Below, piece by piece: positions 25,954-34,697 of a stretch of DNA of 64,000 nucleotides. The DNA lies in assembly GCA_019637395.1 (NCBI GenBank), contig JAHBVR010000006.1, positions 124,001 to 188,000 of the forward strand. Direction: 5' to 3'. The notes beneath the pieces are model-generated. The model searched no databases. It was not told the origin of the DNA and worked only from the letters and a program-made list of their open reading frames with translations. The position numbers and the translations under genes are program-made. The DNA is from Vulcanimicrobiota bacterium (GTDB taxonomy: Bacteria; Vulcanimicrobiota; Xenobia; Xenobiales; JADMJV01). Positions within the stretch are counted from its first letter, which is position 1. Each line of letters begins with the position of its first letter.

Positions 25954-26823
25954 TTATATCATCTCGAAAGCGAAACGTTGATAGATCTCACCACCCCAAA
26001 GTGCTACGGGAACCGCCGCCAAAGACATAAAAGTCCCGAAAGGGACCGGATCCTTACCGCGCCCCTGGCGACTCAACAGCAAAGGCACCGCATACAGTGC
26101 CCCCAGAAGAAAACTGAGAAAGAAGGCCCCGAGCGCCATCTGCCAGCCCAGAAAAGCGCCGAGCACGGCGGCATACTTCACATCCCCCTCCCCCATCGCT
26201 TCCTGGCGCGCCACCAGCATCCCCAAAAACTGGATAAACTTAAAGAACAACCAGCCCACCGCCACACCGCACAACGAACTATACAAATTCGAGTGCAGAT
26301 CCCAATTCGTCAAGTCCTCGAACAGGTACATGTCTCCGCGGTTGGGCATAAAAACGCCCATGCCCGTTCCGAACAAAACCCCGAAGAGATTGACCTCATC
26401 CGGGATAATCCAATGGTCCACGTCGGTGAAGAAAACCGCCAGGGCCACACAAAAAAGGGCAAAATGGTAGAGCCAGGCCACCCCCAGCCCCTGGTCATGA
26501 TAAAGCAAACCCACCGCCGCCAGACCGGTCATCAACTCCACCCACATATAACGCGAGGAATAGGGTGAGCCGCAGTAGGCACAGGCGCCTCCCTGAACCC
26601 AATAGGAAAGCACCGGCAGGTTATGATACCAGCGCAACGGCACGCCGCAACTTCCGCAGGCTGAGCCGGGCATGACCACCGAGCGCTGCAAGGGTAGCCG
26701 ATAAATGACGACATTGAGGAAGCTCCCGATGATCAACCCGAAGCAAAGGACGAGCCATATCGTGAACGGGTGGACGCCGGTCAACAAATCGAGCAACAGC
26801 ATTCCGAACTCATTTTCATTCAT
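25954..26823 (-). CDS. pilD: Type IV prepilin peptidase / N-methyltransferase
   Basis: PilD cleaves prepilin leaders and methylates the new N-terminus. The 289-residue membrane protein has about eight hydrophobic segments. A cytoplasmic zinc-binding loop contains CGSC and CAYC (residues about 57-87). The two aspartates of the GxGD-type protease are in FFTDVDHWIIPDEVN and GEGDVKYAAVLGAFLG. The gene overlaps the 3' end of the sigma factor gene by 8 bases, so the two are translationally linked. No prepilin gene is found in this window. Confidence 0.95.
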   Translation of the reverse strand: MNENEFGMLLLDLLTGVHPFTIWLVLCFGLIIGSFLNVVIYRLPLQRSVVMPGSACGSCGVPLRWYHNLPVLSYWVQGGACAYCGSPYSSRYMWVELMTGLAAVGLLYHDQGLGVAWLYHFALFCVALAVFFTDVDHWIIPDEVNLFGVLFGTGMGVFMPNRGDMYLFEDLTNWDLHSNLYSSLCGVAVGWLFFKFIQFLGMLVARQEAMGEGDVKYAAVLGAFLGWQMALGAFFLSFLLGALYAVPLLLSRQGRGKDPVPFGTFMSLAAVPVALWGGEIYQRFAFEMI

Positions 26824-27616
26824 CTGGTGGTGCTTTAGCGCCGAGCCGCATCACAACCTGCAGCCGATTCAAGGCACGTCGCATGATCCGCGAGACGCGC
26901 TTGGGAGGAAGCCCGGTCTCGCCGGCGATCTGATTCTGATTAAGATCTCGGTAAAAGAACATCTTCACGATCTGGCGCTCCACCTCAACCAGGCGCTCCA
27001 AAGCCGAGTCCAGCCAGATGCGATCTTCCAGAGATAGCACGAAAGACTCCTCGCGAAGACTGCGGATACGACTAACCTGGGGACCGGAAGTCACATTCTC
27101 GCCCTGCATCTGCTCCAACGACACCACCGAGCCGGCCTTCAAGACCTCGACCACACCGTCGCGGGCAATATTACAACCTTCCGAGATCTCGCTGACGGTC
27201 GGCAAACGCTCATTGGCTTGCAGAAAGGACTCGACGAAGACGCCAACTTTACGGGAAACAGCTTGGAGCCAGCGCGGCTTGCGTACGGTCTCGGTGCGGT
27301 CTCGCAAGTAGTGGCGTAACTCACCGAGAATACAATGACTGGCGTAGGTAGAGAAGCGGTTCCCCGACGAGACGTTATAGGCCGAGACGGCCTTCAACAA
27401 GCCCAGGTAGCCAACCTGAACGAGATCCTCCCACTCGGCGCGCCCGCGGAACTTGCGCACCAGAGACACCACCAGACGAGAATAGCGAACAACAAGCTTC
27501 TCATGCAGCTCTGTCGACTGACCTGCACGATACGCCTCGAAAAGCGCGAGCTCGTCGTCCTCTGGAGAACCAGAGAGACTCTCGGCAAGAGAATCGTCGT
27601 CTTCAGAGGACTCCAA
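26816..27616 (-). CDS. RNA polymerase sigma factor, SigB/SigF/SigG-like
   Basis: This is a 266-residue sigma-70 family member with regions 2, 3 and 4 but no region 1. Region 2.1-2.4 runs from HEKLVVRYSRLVVSLVRKF through EDLVQVGYLGLLKAVSAYN to RFSTYASHCILGELRHYLRDR, the core-binding and -10-recognition helices. Region 3 is RWLQAVSRKVGVFVESFL. Region 4 is the C-terminal helix-turn-helix LNQNQIAGETGLPPKRVSRIMRRAL. The arrangement is closest to the SigB/F/G alternative sigma group. No anti-sigma gene lies beside it. It lies upstream of and overlapping pilD, so it may control pilus genes, but that is inference. Confidence 0.9.
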   Translation of the reverse strand: MESSEDDDSLAESLSGSPEDDELALFEAYRAGQSTELHEKLVVRYSRLVVSLVRKFRGRAEWEDLVQVGYLGLLKAVSAYNVSSGNRFSTYASHCILGELRHYLRDRTETVRKPRWLQAVSRKVGVFVESFLQANERLPTVSEISEGCNIARDGVVEVLKAGSVVSLEQMQGENVTSGPQVSRIRSLREESFVLSLEDRIWLDSALERLVEVERQIVKMFFYRDLNQNQIAGETGLPPKRVSRIMRRALNRLQVVMRLGAKAPPDE

Positions 27617-27704
27617 CCCGGTTTATTCCCAACCCCTCTGGCCGATCAGCCGACTTGTCCCAGCACCGGCGGCCTTGCAGCCTGACCAGTCCCACAAAAA
27701 GCGA

Positions 27705-27730
27705 AAGAAGCGGACCGAGGCCCGCTTCTT
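27705..27730 (-). terminator. Terminator after pilC
   Basis: AAGAAGCGG (27705-27713) and CCGCTTCTT (27722-27730) form a perfect 9-bp stem with an 8-base loop. On the minus strand the hairpin is followed by TCGCTTTTTG, an interrupted U tract. It begins 33 bases past the pilC stop, separating pilT-pilC from the sigma factor-pilD unit. Confidence 0.7.
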
Positions 27731-27763
27731 CACGTTTCGACAGATGCAGAGGGGAAGCCCCTG

Positions 27764-28993
27764 CTAGCCGCCGATATTACCAATCAACTGGTAGAGCGGC
27801 AAGAACACCGAGATAACGATGAACCCTACGATACCACCCATACCGACAATCATGATCGGCTCGAGCATCGAGGTAAGGCTGGCCAACATATACTCCACCT
27901 CAGTGTCGTAGAAGTCGGCAATCTTGGAGAGCATCGCGTCGAGATTACCGGTTTCTTCACCGACGGCCACCATCTGGGTTACCATGGGAGGAAACATACC
28001 AGAGGCTCCGAGCGGACTGGCGATACTTTCACCTTCACGAATACTTTCGCGAACCTTGGTCACGGTCATAGCGATGATCTCGTTACCTGAGGCGCGACCA
28101 ACGATCTCCAGAGCCTGCATAATCGGCACACCGGAGGACAACAGTGTCCCCAAGGTACGGCAGAAGCGAGAGATGGCTACCTTTCGGTTGAGCAAACCGA
28201 ACACCGGAATGTTCAGCTTCATCATGTCGTACTGTTTACGCCCGGCCGGGGTTTTGATGTACTGGCCGACCAAAAAGCCGCCCACGCACAACAGGATAAG
28301 CAAAGGAATCATTACGGCCGGATTACGCGCACCTTTAGTAACGGCGATAAGGATTTGCGTCGGCAGCGGAAGCGCCAGGCTCATACCTTCGAAGAGCGCC
28401 ACGAAGGTGGGCAGAATATAGGTTACCAGGAAGAATACGATACCGGAGGCCATCAGCAAAATGACGACCGGGTAAGTCAACGCGGACTTCACCTTTTTCT
28501 TCAGGGCAAAATCTTTCTCCATAAAGCCGGCGAGTCGCTCGAGTACTTCGTCGAGCACACCACCCATCTCACCAGCTTTCACCATACTGATATACAGCAT
28601 CGAGAACACGGTGGGATGCTTGGCCAGCGAGTTCGAGAGAGTTGAACCGCCTTCCACGTCACGGCGGACCTGGATGAGCGTCTCGCGTAATTTTTTATCC
28701 TCGGTCTGCTCCGAGAGAATATCTAAACAGCGAACCATCGCCAAGCCGGCGTTGATCATGGTCGCGAACTGGCGACTGAACACCGTCAGCGCTTGCTCGT
28801 CGACCTTCTTCATTCGAGACAGGAGGCCGGCAATACCGTCTGCTCCAGCGCCCGCAGCCTTGGCTTTGATCTGAATAACGGTCATCCGCTGTTCTTGCAA
28901 GCGCTGAGTCGCAGCTCGCAAGTTTGCAGCTTCAATCGTATCCTTTCTCAGCTGGCCGGTGGCATCACGCGCCTCGTATACAAAAGTAGGCAT
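27764..28993 (-). CDS. pilC: Type IV pilus inner-membrane platform protein PilC
   Basis: This 409-residue GspF-family protein has two T2SSF domains (residues about 70-195 and 275-395), each a six-helix cytoplasmic bundle, and three hydrophobic segments (VILLMASGIVFFLVTYILP, the segment near 220, and the C-terminal MIVGMGGIVGFIVISVFLPL). The N-terminus MPTFVYEARDATGQLRK is typical of the family. It interacts with the PilT/PilB motors. It lies downstream of pilT on the same strand, with 175 bases between that include a small candidate peptide gene. Confidence 0.95.
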   Translation of the reverse strand: MPTFVYEARDATGQLRKDTIEAANLRAATQRLQEQRMTVIQIKAKAAGAGADGIAGLLSRMKKVDEQALTVFSRQFATMINAGLAMVRCLDILSEQTEDKKLRETLIQVRRDVEGGSTLSNSLAKHPTVFSMLYISMVKAGEMGGVLDEVLERLAGFMEKDFALKKKVKSALTYPVVILLMASGIVFFLVTYILPTFVALFEGMSLALPLPTQILIAVTKGARNPAVMIPLLILLCVGGFLVGQYIKTPAGRKQYDMMKLNIPVFGLLNRKVAISRFCRTLGTLLSSGVPIMQALEIVGRASGNEIIAMTVTKVRESIREGESIASPLGASGMFPPMVTQMVAVGEETGNLDAMLSKIADFYDTEVEYMLASLTSMLEPIMIVGMGGIVGFIVISVFLPLYQLIGNIGG

Positions 28994-29081
28994 CCGACCT
29001 CTTCCTCCAATTACCGACGTGGTCTATTCCGAGCCGCAACCGGCTCGACGTTCGCCAATTTACAACACATCCACGCGACGC

Positions 29082-29147
29082 CTAGAGCGTCGTGAGGTGT
29101 CCGACAATGATGACCGCCACGGGGACGACCCACCAAAAGATACCCAT
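29082..29147 (-). CDS. Candidate 21-aa membrane peptide between pilT and pilC
   Basis: A short frame starting with ATG 29147 and ending at TAG 29082-29084 encodes 21 residues (MGIFWWVVPVAVIIVGHLTT, then Leu), a single hydrophobic helix. GGTGG lies 5 bases before the ATG. It is in the pilT-pilC spacer, 21 bases after the pilT stop. The hydrophobicity and ribosome site favour a real small membrane protein, but such a short frame could arise by chance. Conservation in relatives would decide. Confidence 0.35.
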   Translation of the reverse strand: MGIFWWVVPVAVIIVGHLTTL

Positions 29148-29168
29148 TGTTTCCACCCTTCTGCGAGG

Positions 29169-30257
29169 TTACCGCCGCGTATTTTCAACCATCCGCTTGA
29201 AATCATCCGGATGCATCGTATGCGCCAACGCCTCGTCTGCAGTTACCATCTTGCTCTGAACCAACTCGAACAAGGACTGCTCCATCGTTTGCATCCCGAG
29301 CTTCGAGCCAGTTTGGATTGCATTATAGATTTGATGCGTCTTTCCTTCTCGGATGAGGTTTCTGATTGCAGGGGTTGCAATCAGCACTTCCACCGAAGGA
29401 ACACGTCCCACCCCGGCCGCGTGCGGCACCAACTGTTGCGAAACGACACCTTCCAGCACGGAAGAAAGCTGCACGCGAATCTGCTGCTGGTGATGCGGGG
29501 GGAAGACGTCGACCACGCGCTCGATGGTCTGGGAGGCGTCGCAAGTATGCAGCGTGCTGAAGACCAGGTGACCCGTTTCGGCCGCGGTCAAGGTTCCCGC
29601 AATCGTCTCCTGGTCGCGCATCTCGCCTACCAGGATCACGTCCGGATCTTCACGCAGCGTGGCTTTCAAAGCATTTGACCAGGTCAAGGTGTCATGTCCA
29701 ACTTCACGCTGGTTGATCATCGATTTCTTGTGAGGATGAATGTACTCGATCGGATCTTCGATGGTGATGATGTGGTAACTCTGGGTCTGATTGATAATAT
29801 CCAACATACAGGCCAGGGTGGTGGACTTGCCGGCACCGGTGGCTCCCGTCACTAGAATCAAACCGTGAGGGCGATTCACCATATCCTCGACGATTCGCGG
29901 CAAGTTCAACTCGGTGCGCGTAGCCACCGTATTGGTGATGGCCCGCAGACAGGCGCCGACCACGCCACGCTGGCGGTAGACGTTGACGCGAAAACGCCCG
30001 AAGCCACGCACGCCATGAGAACAGTCGAGCTCCCACGTTTTCTCAAACTTTTCCTTCTGCTTATCGTTGAGGATGCTATAAACTAGTCGTTTCGCCTCTT
30101 CCGGCGACAATCTGGAATACTCGGTCGCGACTAACGAGCCGTTGATCCGCAAAACGGGCGGCAGACCAACCGTCAAATGCAAGTCAGATGCACCGCGCTC
30201 CACCGTTATCCGGAGTAACTCGTCCATCGTGTACCGCATTGGTTGCGCAAGCGCCAT
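29169..30257 (-). CDS. pilT: Type IV pilus retraction ATPase PilT
   Basis: This 362-residue hexameric ATPase retracts the pilus. It has the Walker A motif GATGAGKSTT, an Asp-box (ITIEDPIEYIHPHKKS), the Walker B region (DPDVILVGEMRDQETI), a His-box (GHLVFSTLHT) and the PilT-specific C-terminal motif AIRNLIREGKTHQI. The last separates PilT from the extension ATPase PilB. The N-terminal PAS-like domain (GASDLHLTVGLPPVLRING) is typical. No pilB is in this window, so the extension motor must be elsewhere. Confidence 0.96.
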   Translation of the reverse strand: MALAQPMRYTMDELLRITVERGASDLHLTVGLPPVLRINGSLVATEYSRLSPEEAKRLVYSILNDKQKEKFEKTWELDCSHGVRGFGRFRVNVYRQRGVVGACLRAITNTVATRTELNLPRIVEDMVNRPHGLILVTGATGAGKSTTLACMLDIINQTQSYHIITIEDPIEYIHPHKKSMINQREVGHDTLTWSNALKATLREDPDVILVGEMRDQETIAGTLTAAETGHLVFSTLHTCDASQTIERVVDVFPPHHQQQIRVQLSSVLEGVVSQQLVPHAAGVGRVPSVEVLIATPAIRNLIREGKTHQIYNAIQTGSKLGMQTMEQSLFELVQSKMVTADEALAHTMHPDDFKRMVENTRR

Positions 30258-30426
30258 TTTTGATTACCTCTCTGCTCTCATCAGCACCACCAGTCGACAC
30301 CCCTGGGAACTCACAGCCCCAGGCCTACAGGCCAATCTGCTACCGACGTTCATTCCAACAGGCCTGCAAGTTCAACCCGAAACAATCTTTTCCTTTTGTA
30401 CACAATCAGGGGCTTGCGGGAGCCGG

Positions 30427-31044
30427 TCAAAGGCTACTCACAACCCGCTCCTTGATACGCGCGACCAGCAGCCCGATGGCCACTTCGTTATTACCACCGC
30501 CGGGAATAATGACGTCGGCGTAGCGCTTGGTGGCCTCCACAAACTGCAGGTGCATGGGCCGGACCGACTTGAGATACTGATCGATCACCGAGTCCAAAGA
30601 ACGGCCTCGCTCCATCATATCTCGAGTCAAACGGCGAATGAAGCGCTCGTCGGAGTCGGTATCGACGTAGACCTTGATATCGCACAAATCACGCAGCACC
30701 GCATCCTCGAGCACCAAAATCCCTTCGAGCACGATGATCTTGGCGGGACCGATGGTGTGGGTTTCGGCCAGGCGAGTATGCTTGAGATACGAATAAATCG
30801 GCTGCTCAACCGATTCACCGGCGCGTAACTTGCGCAGGTGCTGGGCCAGAAGACCGTTGTCGAAAGCCAGCGGATGATCGTAATTGATTTGCTGACGCTC
30901 TTCAAAGCTGAGATGCGCCTGGTCTTTATAGTAAGCGTCCTGAGCGATCAAGGCGACCACCGGCGGTTCGGCAAAGATCTCCACCAACCGCCGGGCCACC
31001 GTGGTTTTGCCCGAGCCAGACCCCCCGGCCACTCCGATGATCAT
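30427..31044 (-). CDS. udk: Uridine kinase
   Basis: Udk phosphorylates uridine and cytidine in pyrimidine salvage. The 205-residue protein starts with a P-loop [29 protein letters not shown] and NYDHPLAFD are the nucleoside-binding blocks. [10 protein letters not shown] is the Walker B-like strand, and [28 protein letters not shown] is the C-terminal family signature (given here in part). It is the last gene of the minus-strand block after mltG, 12 bases from it. As the product of nucleoside salvage, it fits loosely with the deoxyribose-phosphate pathway encoded upstream. Confidence 0.94.
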   Translation of the reverse strand: MIIGVAGGSGSGKTTVARRLVEIFAEPPVVALIAQDAYYKDQAHLSFEERQQINYDHPLAFDNGLLAQHLRKLRAGESVEQPIYSYLKHTRLAETHTIGPAKIIVLEGILVLEDAVLRDLCDIKVYVDTDSDERFIRRLTRDMMERGRSLDSVIDQYLKSVRPMHLQFVEATKRYADVIIPGGGNNEVAIGLLVARIKERVVSSL

Positions 31045-31056
31045 GTGCGCCTCCCT

Positions 31057-32067
31057 TTACCGCTGGTAGCGGGCCCTGTTAGCATTGTGCTCCGCGTCCG
31101 TGCGAGCGAAGCGGTGGCTTCCGTCATTCTTCACATCGTCCCGGACATAGTAAAAATACTTTGAGGGAGTGGGGGCCATGGCCGCTTCCAACGAGGACAT
31201 TCCGGGATTGGCGATAGGTCCAGGCGGAAGGCCGTAGTTCTTGTAGCTATTGTAAGGACTGTCCAACTCCAGATCCGAGTAAAGCAACACTGCTTTCTGC
31301 TTGCCTAAAGCGTACTGGATGGTGGCGTCACACTGGAGCATCATACCGACACGCAGGCGGTTCACGTAAACACCGGCAATCACCGGGCGCTCCCGGGGAA
31401 CCTGAGCTTCCCGCTCGACCAGGCTGGCCAGAATCACGACTTCCCTCAAGGTTTTCAAAGGAGATTTGGCCTTACGCTTCTCCCAGAGCGGAACAACCCG
31501 GTTCTTGAACTCCGTGGTAAAGCGCTTGAGGACGATTTTCTCATCGCACTGGTAGGGAAACTCATAAGTATCCGGGAGCAGATACCCCTCCAGACTCTCC
31601 GGAAAGAGGTCACCGAAAGACTTCCCCTCATGACCGGCCATCTGGCGAAATCTGGCCTCATCCTTGATCAAGCCGGCCTTCTTGGAAATCTCCGCCACCT
31701 GAGGGATGACCAGCCCCTCCGGAAAAGTCGCATGGCGGGATAGCTCTTTGGCATGCTGCAGCTTCTGAAAAATCTCCCAGGCGCTGTCAGCGGGCGACAA
31801 CTCAAAAAAACCGACCCGGATATCCTTGCCTTGGGGGTGAAAACGCAAAAGCATGCGGAAAGCGAACTCGTCTTTGATCAACCCTTGGCGGGCCAGGGTC
31901 TGAGCCACTTCATTGCCCAACATCCCCGATTTGATCTCGAAAAGGACCCTCTTGGAATCCTTGGGATTGGCCGGCAACAGTAGAGTCTGTCCGTACTGGT
32001 AACCCACTCCGACCAACCCGAGAGCCAGCAACATCAACACCAGGAAGGCACGGAACAACCATTTCAC
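31057..32067 (-). CDS. mltG: Endolytic murein transglycosylase MltG
   Basis: MltG (YceG) cuts nascent glycan strands at the inner membrane. The 336-residue protein has one N-terminal transmembrane helix (FLVLMLLALGLVGVGYQYG). A LysM-like region follows. The catalytic domain has the Glu in LASLVEREAQVPRERP and the conserved DSPYNSYKNYGLPPGPIANPG block near the C-terminus (cited in part). The start overlaps the ruvX stop by 4 bases, the ruvX-mltG order being common in bacteria. Confidence 0.95.
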   Translation of the reverse strand: MKWLFRAFLVLMLLALGLVGVGYQYGQTLLLPANPKDSKRVLFEIKSGMLGNEVAQTLARQGLIKDEFAFRMLLRFHPQGKDIRVGFFELSPADSAWEIFQKLQHAKELSRHATFPEGLVIPQVAEISKKAGLIKDEARFRQMAGHEGKSFGDLFPESLEGYLLPDTYEFPYQCDEKIVLKRFTTEFKNRVVPLWEKRKAKSPLKTLREVVILASLVEREAQVPRERPVIAGVYVNRLRVGMMLQCDATIQYALGKQKAVLLYSDLELDSPYNSYKNYGLPPGPIANPGMSSLEAAMAPTPSKYFYYVRDDVKNDGSHRFARTDAEHNANRARYQR

Positions 32068-32501
32068 GGGGCCGGCTTTTCGCCCGGAGGAGACGTACCC
32101 CTCCTCTGCAGATACACCTGCAGTAGCAAGGAGGCGGCCACTGAATCCAGTTTGCCGCGCTGCTGGCGCTCCGAAAGCCCTCCTTCGCGAAGCGTATTGG
32201 AGGCAGCCTTACTGGTGAGCCTTTCGTCAAGCAAGTAAGGCTTGAGACCGCAGCGCCCGGCCAGTTCGTGGGCAAATTTTCGACAGATAGCCGCCGCCGG
32301 ACCATAGCTACCGTCCATATTCCGCGGCAATCCGACCACGATCTCGCCAACTTGCTGAGCCTGAATCAACTCCAGCAGCTCATTCCACCAGGCTTCCCCC
32401 TGGCGCTGAATGGCCGGCAGCGGAGCGGCCACCGTGCCGGTCGGATCGGAGAGGGCCAGCCCCAGCCGTTTTCGACCAAAATCCACCGCCAATATCCTCA
32501 T
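32064..32501 (-). CDS. ruvX: Putative pre-16S rRNA nuclease / Holliday junction resolvase YqgF
   Basis: This is a 145-residue RNase H-like nuclease. The first catalytic Asp is in ILAVDFGRKRLGLALSD, the Glu in IVVGLPRNMDGS-linked region, and the last conserved block is LLDERLTSKAASNTLRE. YqgF matures 16S rRNA ends in E. coli. The gene overlaps recO upstream and mltG downstream by 4 bases each (ATGA/GTGA type), so the trio is translationally coupled. Confidence 0.92.
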   Translation of the reverse strand: MRILAVDFGRKRLGLALSDPTGTVAAPLPAIQRQGEAWWNELLELIQAQQVGEIVVGLPRNMDGSYGPAAAICRKFAHELAGRCGLKPYLLDERLTSKAASNTLREGGLSERQQRGKLDSVAASLLLQVYLQRRGTSPPGEKPAP

Positions 32502-33181
32502 GCGCGCCCCTTCAGAAACCGCTCCAGTCGCGGAAAAGCGTAGAGTATCCAGGCACCGATGAGTTCACGACCCTGGGCAACCACTTCCTCGCCGGGTCGC
32601 GCGGCCGCCAGACGCAGCAGGTTCGCCCGCTGCAGGAAGGCCAACCAGTCTCTCAGGCCGTCCGCCAGGGGACGCGCTCCCGTCCCCCGGCAAGCAGAAC
32701 ACAGCGCTCCGCCCGCCGCCACGGAAAACCAGTTCAAAGACTGCTCCGCGCCGCAGCGAACGCAGCGCCTCAGTTGAGGAGCGCTACCCAGCAGGCGCAT
32801 GGCCTGCAGTTCACACCAACTGACCAACCATTCGGCCCGCAGTCCGGCCTCCAGCGAGTCCAGCGAGAGGCGCAAAAGCCGATAGGCATCGTTGTTCTCG
32901 ATTTCTCCCGGAAAAGCTTCCAGCCATAAATTTAGCAAATACCCGGCCCAGTGCAGTCGATCGTAGTCGGTCAACAAGCCTGCGTAGGTACGATCCAAAC
33001 TCACCTCATCCAGTTGAGGCAGGGAACGCCCCAGACGGAGGTGGGCCCGGATACAGGTCAGGGGTTCCAGCAGGCCCATCCGTTTGGCCGAAATCCTCGA
33101 AACACAATCAATACGACCACGAGGACTGAACAGGACCAGCAACTCTTGCGTGTCGCGCAAGGGCTGGCGGCGCAACACCAC
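32498..33181 (-). CDS. recO: DNA repair protein RecO
   Basis: RecO helps load RecA onto SSB-covered DNA. The 227-residue protein has an N-terminal OB-fold (VLRRQPLRDTQELLVLFSPRGRID), a helical bundle, and a zinc ribbon with two CxxC pairs (CVRCG and CSAC, about residues 139-165). Two adjacent GTG codons (33181 and 33178) are possible starts; the second is better spaced (5 bases) from GGAGG. In many bacteria recO directly follows era, but here nine microcompartment-operon genes separate them. Confidence 0.88.
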   Translation of the reverse strand: MVLRRQPLRDTQELLVLFSPRGRIDCVSRISAKRMGLLEPLTCIRAHLRLGRSLPQLDEVSLDRTYAGLLTDYDRLHWAGYLLNLWLEAFPGEIENNDAYRLLRLSLDSLEAGLRAEWLVSWCELQAMRLLGSAPQLRRCVRCGAEQSLNWFSVAAGGALCSACRGTGARPLADGLRDWLAFLQRANLLRLAAARPGEEVVAQGRELIGAWILYAFPRLERFLKGRA

Positions 33182-33207
33182 CGCCTCCAGAGTCTCGCCG
33201 GAAGAAC

Positions 33208-34149
33208 TCAGTAGTTTCCGGTTCCCTGCTCGCCTTTGACGATCTTTACGGAGGCGCTGGCGCCGATGCGGGTGGCGCCGGCATCGATCATGGTGCGGGC
33301 CGTTTCTAAATCGCGAATGCCGCCCGAGGCCTTCACACCCATCGAGGGTCCTACGGACTTGCGCATTAAAGCCACGTGATGCGCGGTGGCGCCGCCCGGG
33401 CCAAAACCGGTGGAGGTCTTGACAAAATCGGCGCCGGCCCGCTTGGCCATGATGCTGGCGCGCACCACTTCCTCGTCGGAAAGCAGGGCGGTCTCGAAGA
33501 TGGTCTTGGTGATTTTCCCTTGGGCCGCTCTGACCACTTCCGCGATATCCGACTCCACCCAGTCATCCTGGCGATTCTTGAGGGCGCCGATATTGATCAC
33601 CATATCGATTTCATCGGCCCCGGCGGCAATCGCGTCGCGGGTTTCCATCACTTTGGCCAGAGTAGTGGTGGCCCCCAATGGAAAGCCGACCACGGTACAG
33701 ACCTTGACACCACTGCCGGTCAGCGCTTCGGCGGCCGTCTTGACCCAGCCGGGATTGACGCAAACCGAGGCAAACTTATATTGGCGGGCCTCGTAACAGA
33801 GAGCCAGCACCTCGTCCTGGGTAGCGTCGGCCTTGAGCAGGGTATGGTCGATGATGGCGGCCAGATCGTGATCCACCTTGCCGCCCAGTGTGTTGCCCAC
33901 CCGGTCGGCGCCCGACTGGACCACCTTGCGCACTTCGCCCGGCATGAGTTCGGCGCAGCAACCCGTGCCGGCGCATTCACCCGTCAGTTTGGCCTGACAC
34001 ACCTTGCCGTTGCTGGAAGGGGCTACCGAAACCGATTGATAGCGGCCGGGAGGAGGCAAGCGGTCGACTTCCGCGCTGGAGACGCCTTGCTTCTTGATTT
34101 CATTGACCACCTCGGCGGTGATTTTGGCCACTAACGCTTCGATATCCAC
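33208..34149 (-). CDS. deoC: Microcompartment-targeted deoxyribose-phosphate aldolase
   Basis: DERA splits 2-deoxyribose-5-phosphate into glyceraldehyde-3-phosphate and acetaldehyde. The TIM-barrel core starts near residue 98 ([11 protein letters not shown]). The Schiff-base Lys is in FVKTSTGF (about residue 244), the Asp in [11 protein letters not shown] and the second Lys in [11 protein letters not shown]. About 95 extra residues precede the core: an amphipathic helix ([18 protein letters not shown]), a Pro-rich linker and a Cys-rich segment (Cys at about 51, 59, 64 and 65). The helix resembles BMC encapsulation peptides. The start is GTG 34149 with GGAGG 5 bases upstream; that ribosome site overlaps the stop of the preceding EutN gene. 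It is the last gene of the BMC operon. Confidence 0.93.
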   Translation of the reverse strand: MDIEALVAKITAEVVNEIKKQGVSSAEVDRLPPPGRYQSVSVAPSSNGKVCQAKLTGECAGTGCCAELMPGEVRKVVQSGADRVGNTLGGKVDHDLAAIIDHTLLKADATQDEVLALCYEARQYKFASVCVNPGWVKTAAEALTGSGVKVCTVVGFPLGATTTLAKVMETRDAIAAGADEIDMVINIGALKNRQDDWVESDIAEVVRAAQGKITKTIFETALLSDEEVVRASIMAKRAGADFVKTSTGFGPGGATAHHVALMRKSVGPSMGVKASGGIRDLETARTMIDAGATRIGASASVKIVKGEQGTGNY

Positions 34150-34150
34150 T

Positions 34151-34432
34151 CTATCCTCCAACTGCTAAATCCATACGATCGACAATTCCCACGATGACCG
34201 CTTCGGCGGGAGTGGATTCGCTACACAGACACAGGCGCGAAGAACTCCCTTCGTAGACGATCAGCACCGTGTCTCCCTGACGCGAGCCCACCAGGTCCAC
34301 GGCCAAAACCGTATTCCCCTCCACTTTGCCGTCCCGGGCATCCTGAGGAACCACTAACTTGAGCTGCTGGCCGTCAAAGCCGGGGTCCTGGTCGGCCGAC
34401 CACAGGCAGCCCACCACCTGGCCGATGATCAC
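34151..34432 (-). CDS. BMC vertex protein, EutN/CcmL family (copy 3 in operon order)
   Basis: This is a 93-residue BMC-P (pentameric vertex) protein. It starts at GTG 34432, whose last two bases form the TGA of the preceding EutN gene (GTGA overlap), so translation is coupled. Family features are [20 protein letters not shown], the strand [28 protein letters not shown] and the C-terminal [12 protein letters not shown]. Pentamers cap the twelve vertices of an icosahedral shell. A longer upstream frame to 34507 is a shadow of the neighbouring gene. Confidence 0.92.
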   Translation of the reverse strand: MIIGQVVGCLWSADQDPGFDGQQLKLVVPQDARDGKVEGNTVLAVDLVGSRQGDTVLIVYEGSSSRLCLCSESTPAEAVIVGIVDRMDLAVGG

Positions 34433-34695
34433 ACCAACATCCCTTCGACCAATCCGACGATGGCCGCGTCGATGGGCGCCAGTGAACTCTTCTTCCAAGG
34501 AATGCAAGCTTCTTTACCCTTGACCAGATAGACCAGGTCGCCTTCGCGCGTCCCCATATTATCCACGGCCACCAGCAAGCTACCGGCCGGGCTGCGGTCG
34601 TGATTGACGGGCAATACGATGCGTAACGCGGCACCCTCGAGCCCCGGATCCTTCTGGGAAGCCACCACCGAACCGCGCACCAGGCCCAGAAACAA
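34429..34695 (-). CDS. BMC vertex protein, EutN/CcmL family (copy 2 in operon order)
   Basis: This is an 88-residue BMC-P protein starting at TTG 34695, two bases after the rpiB stop. A weak GAGAG lies 9 bases upstream. It has the family pattern FLGLVRGSVVASQKDPGLEG, LRIVLPVNHD, LLVAVDNMGTREGDLVYLV and AAIVGLVEGM. It carries a distinctive Lys/Trp segment KEACIPWKKS in the loop before the last strand. The two adjacent vertex genes differ considerably, suggesting they occupy different positions or bind different partners and are not recent duplicates. Confidence 0.9.
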   Translation of the reverse strand: MFLGLVRGSVVASQKDPGLEGAALRIVLPVNHDRSPAGSLLVAVDNMGTREGDLVYLVKGKEACIPWKKSSLAPIDAAIVGLVEGMLV

Positions 34696-34697
34696 GG

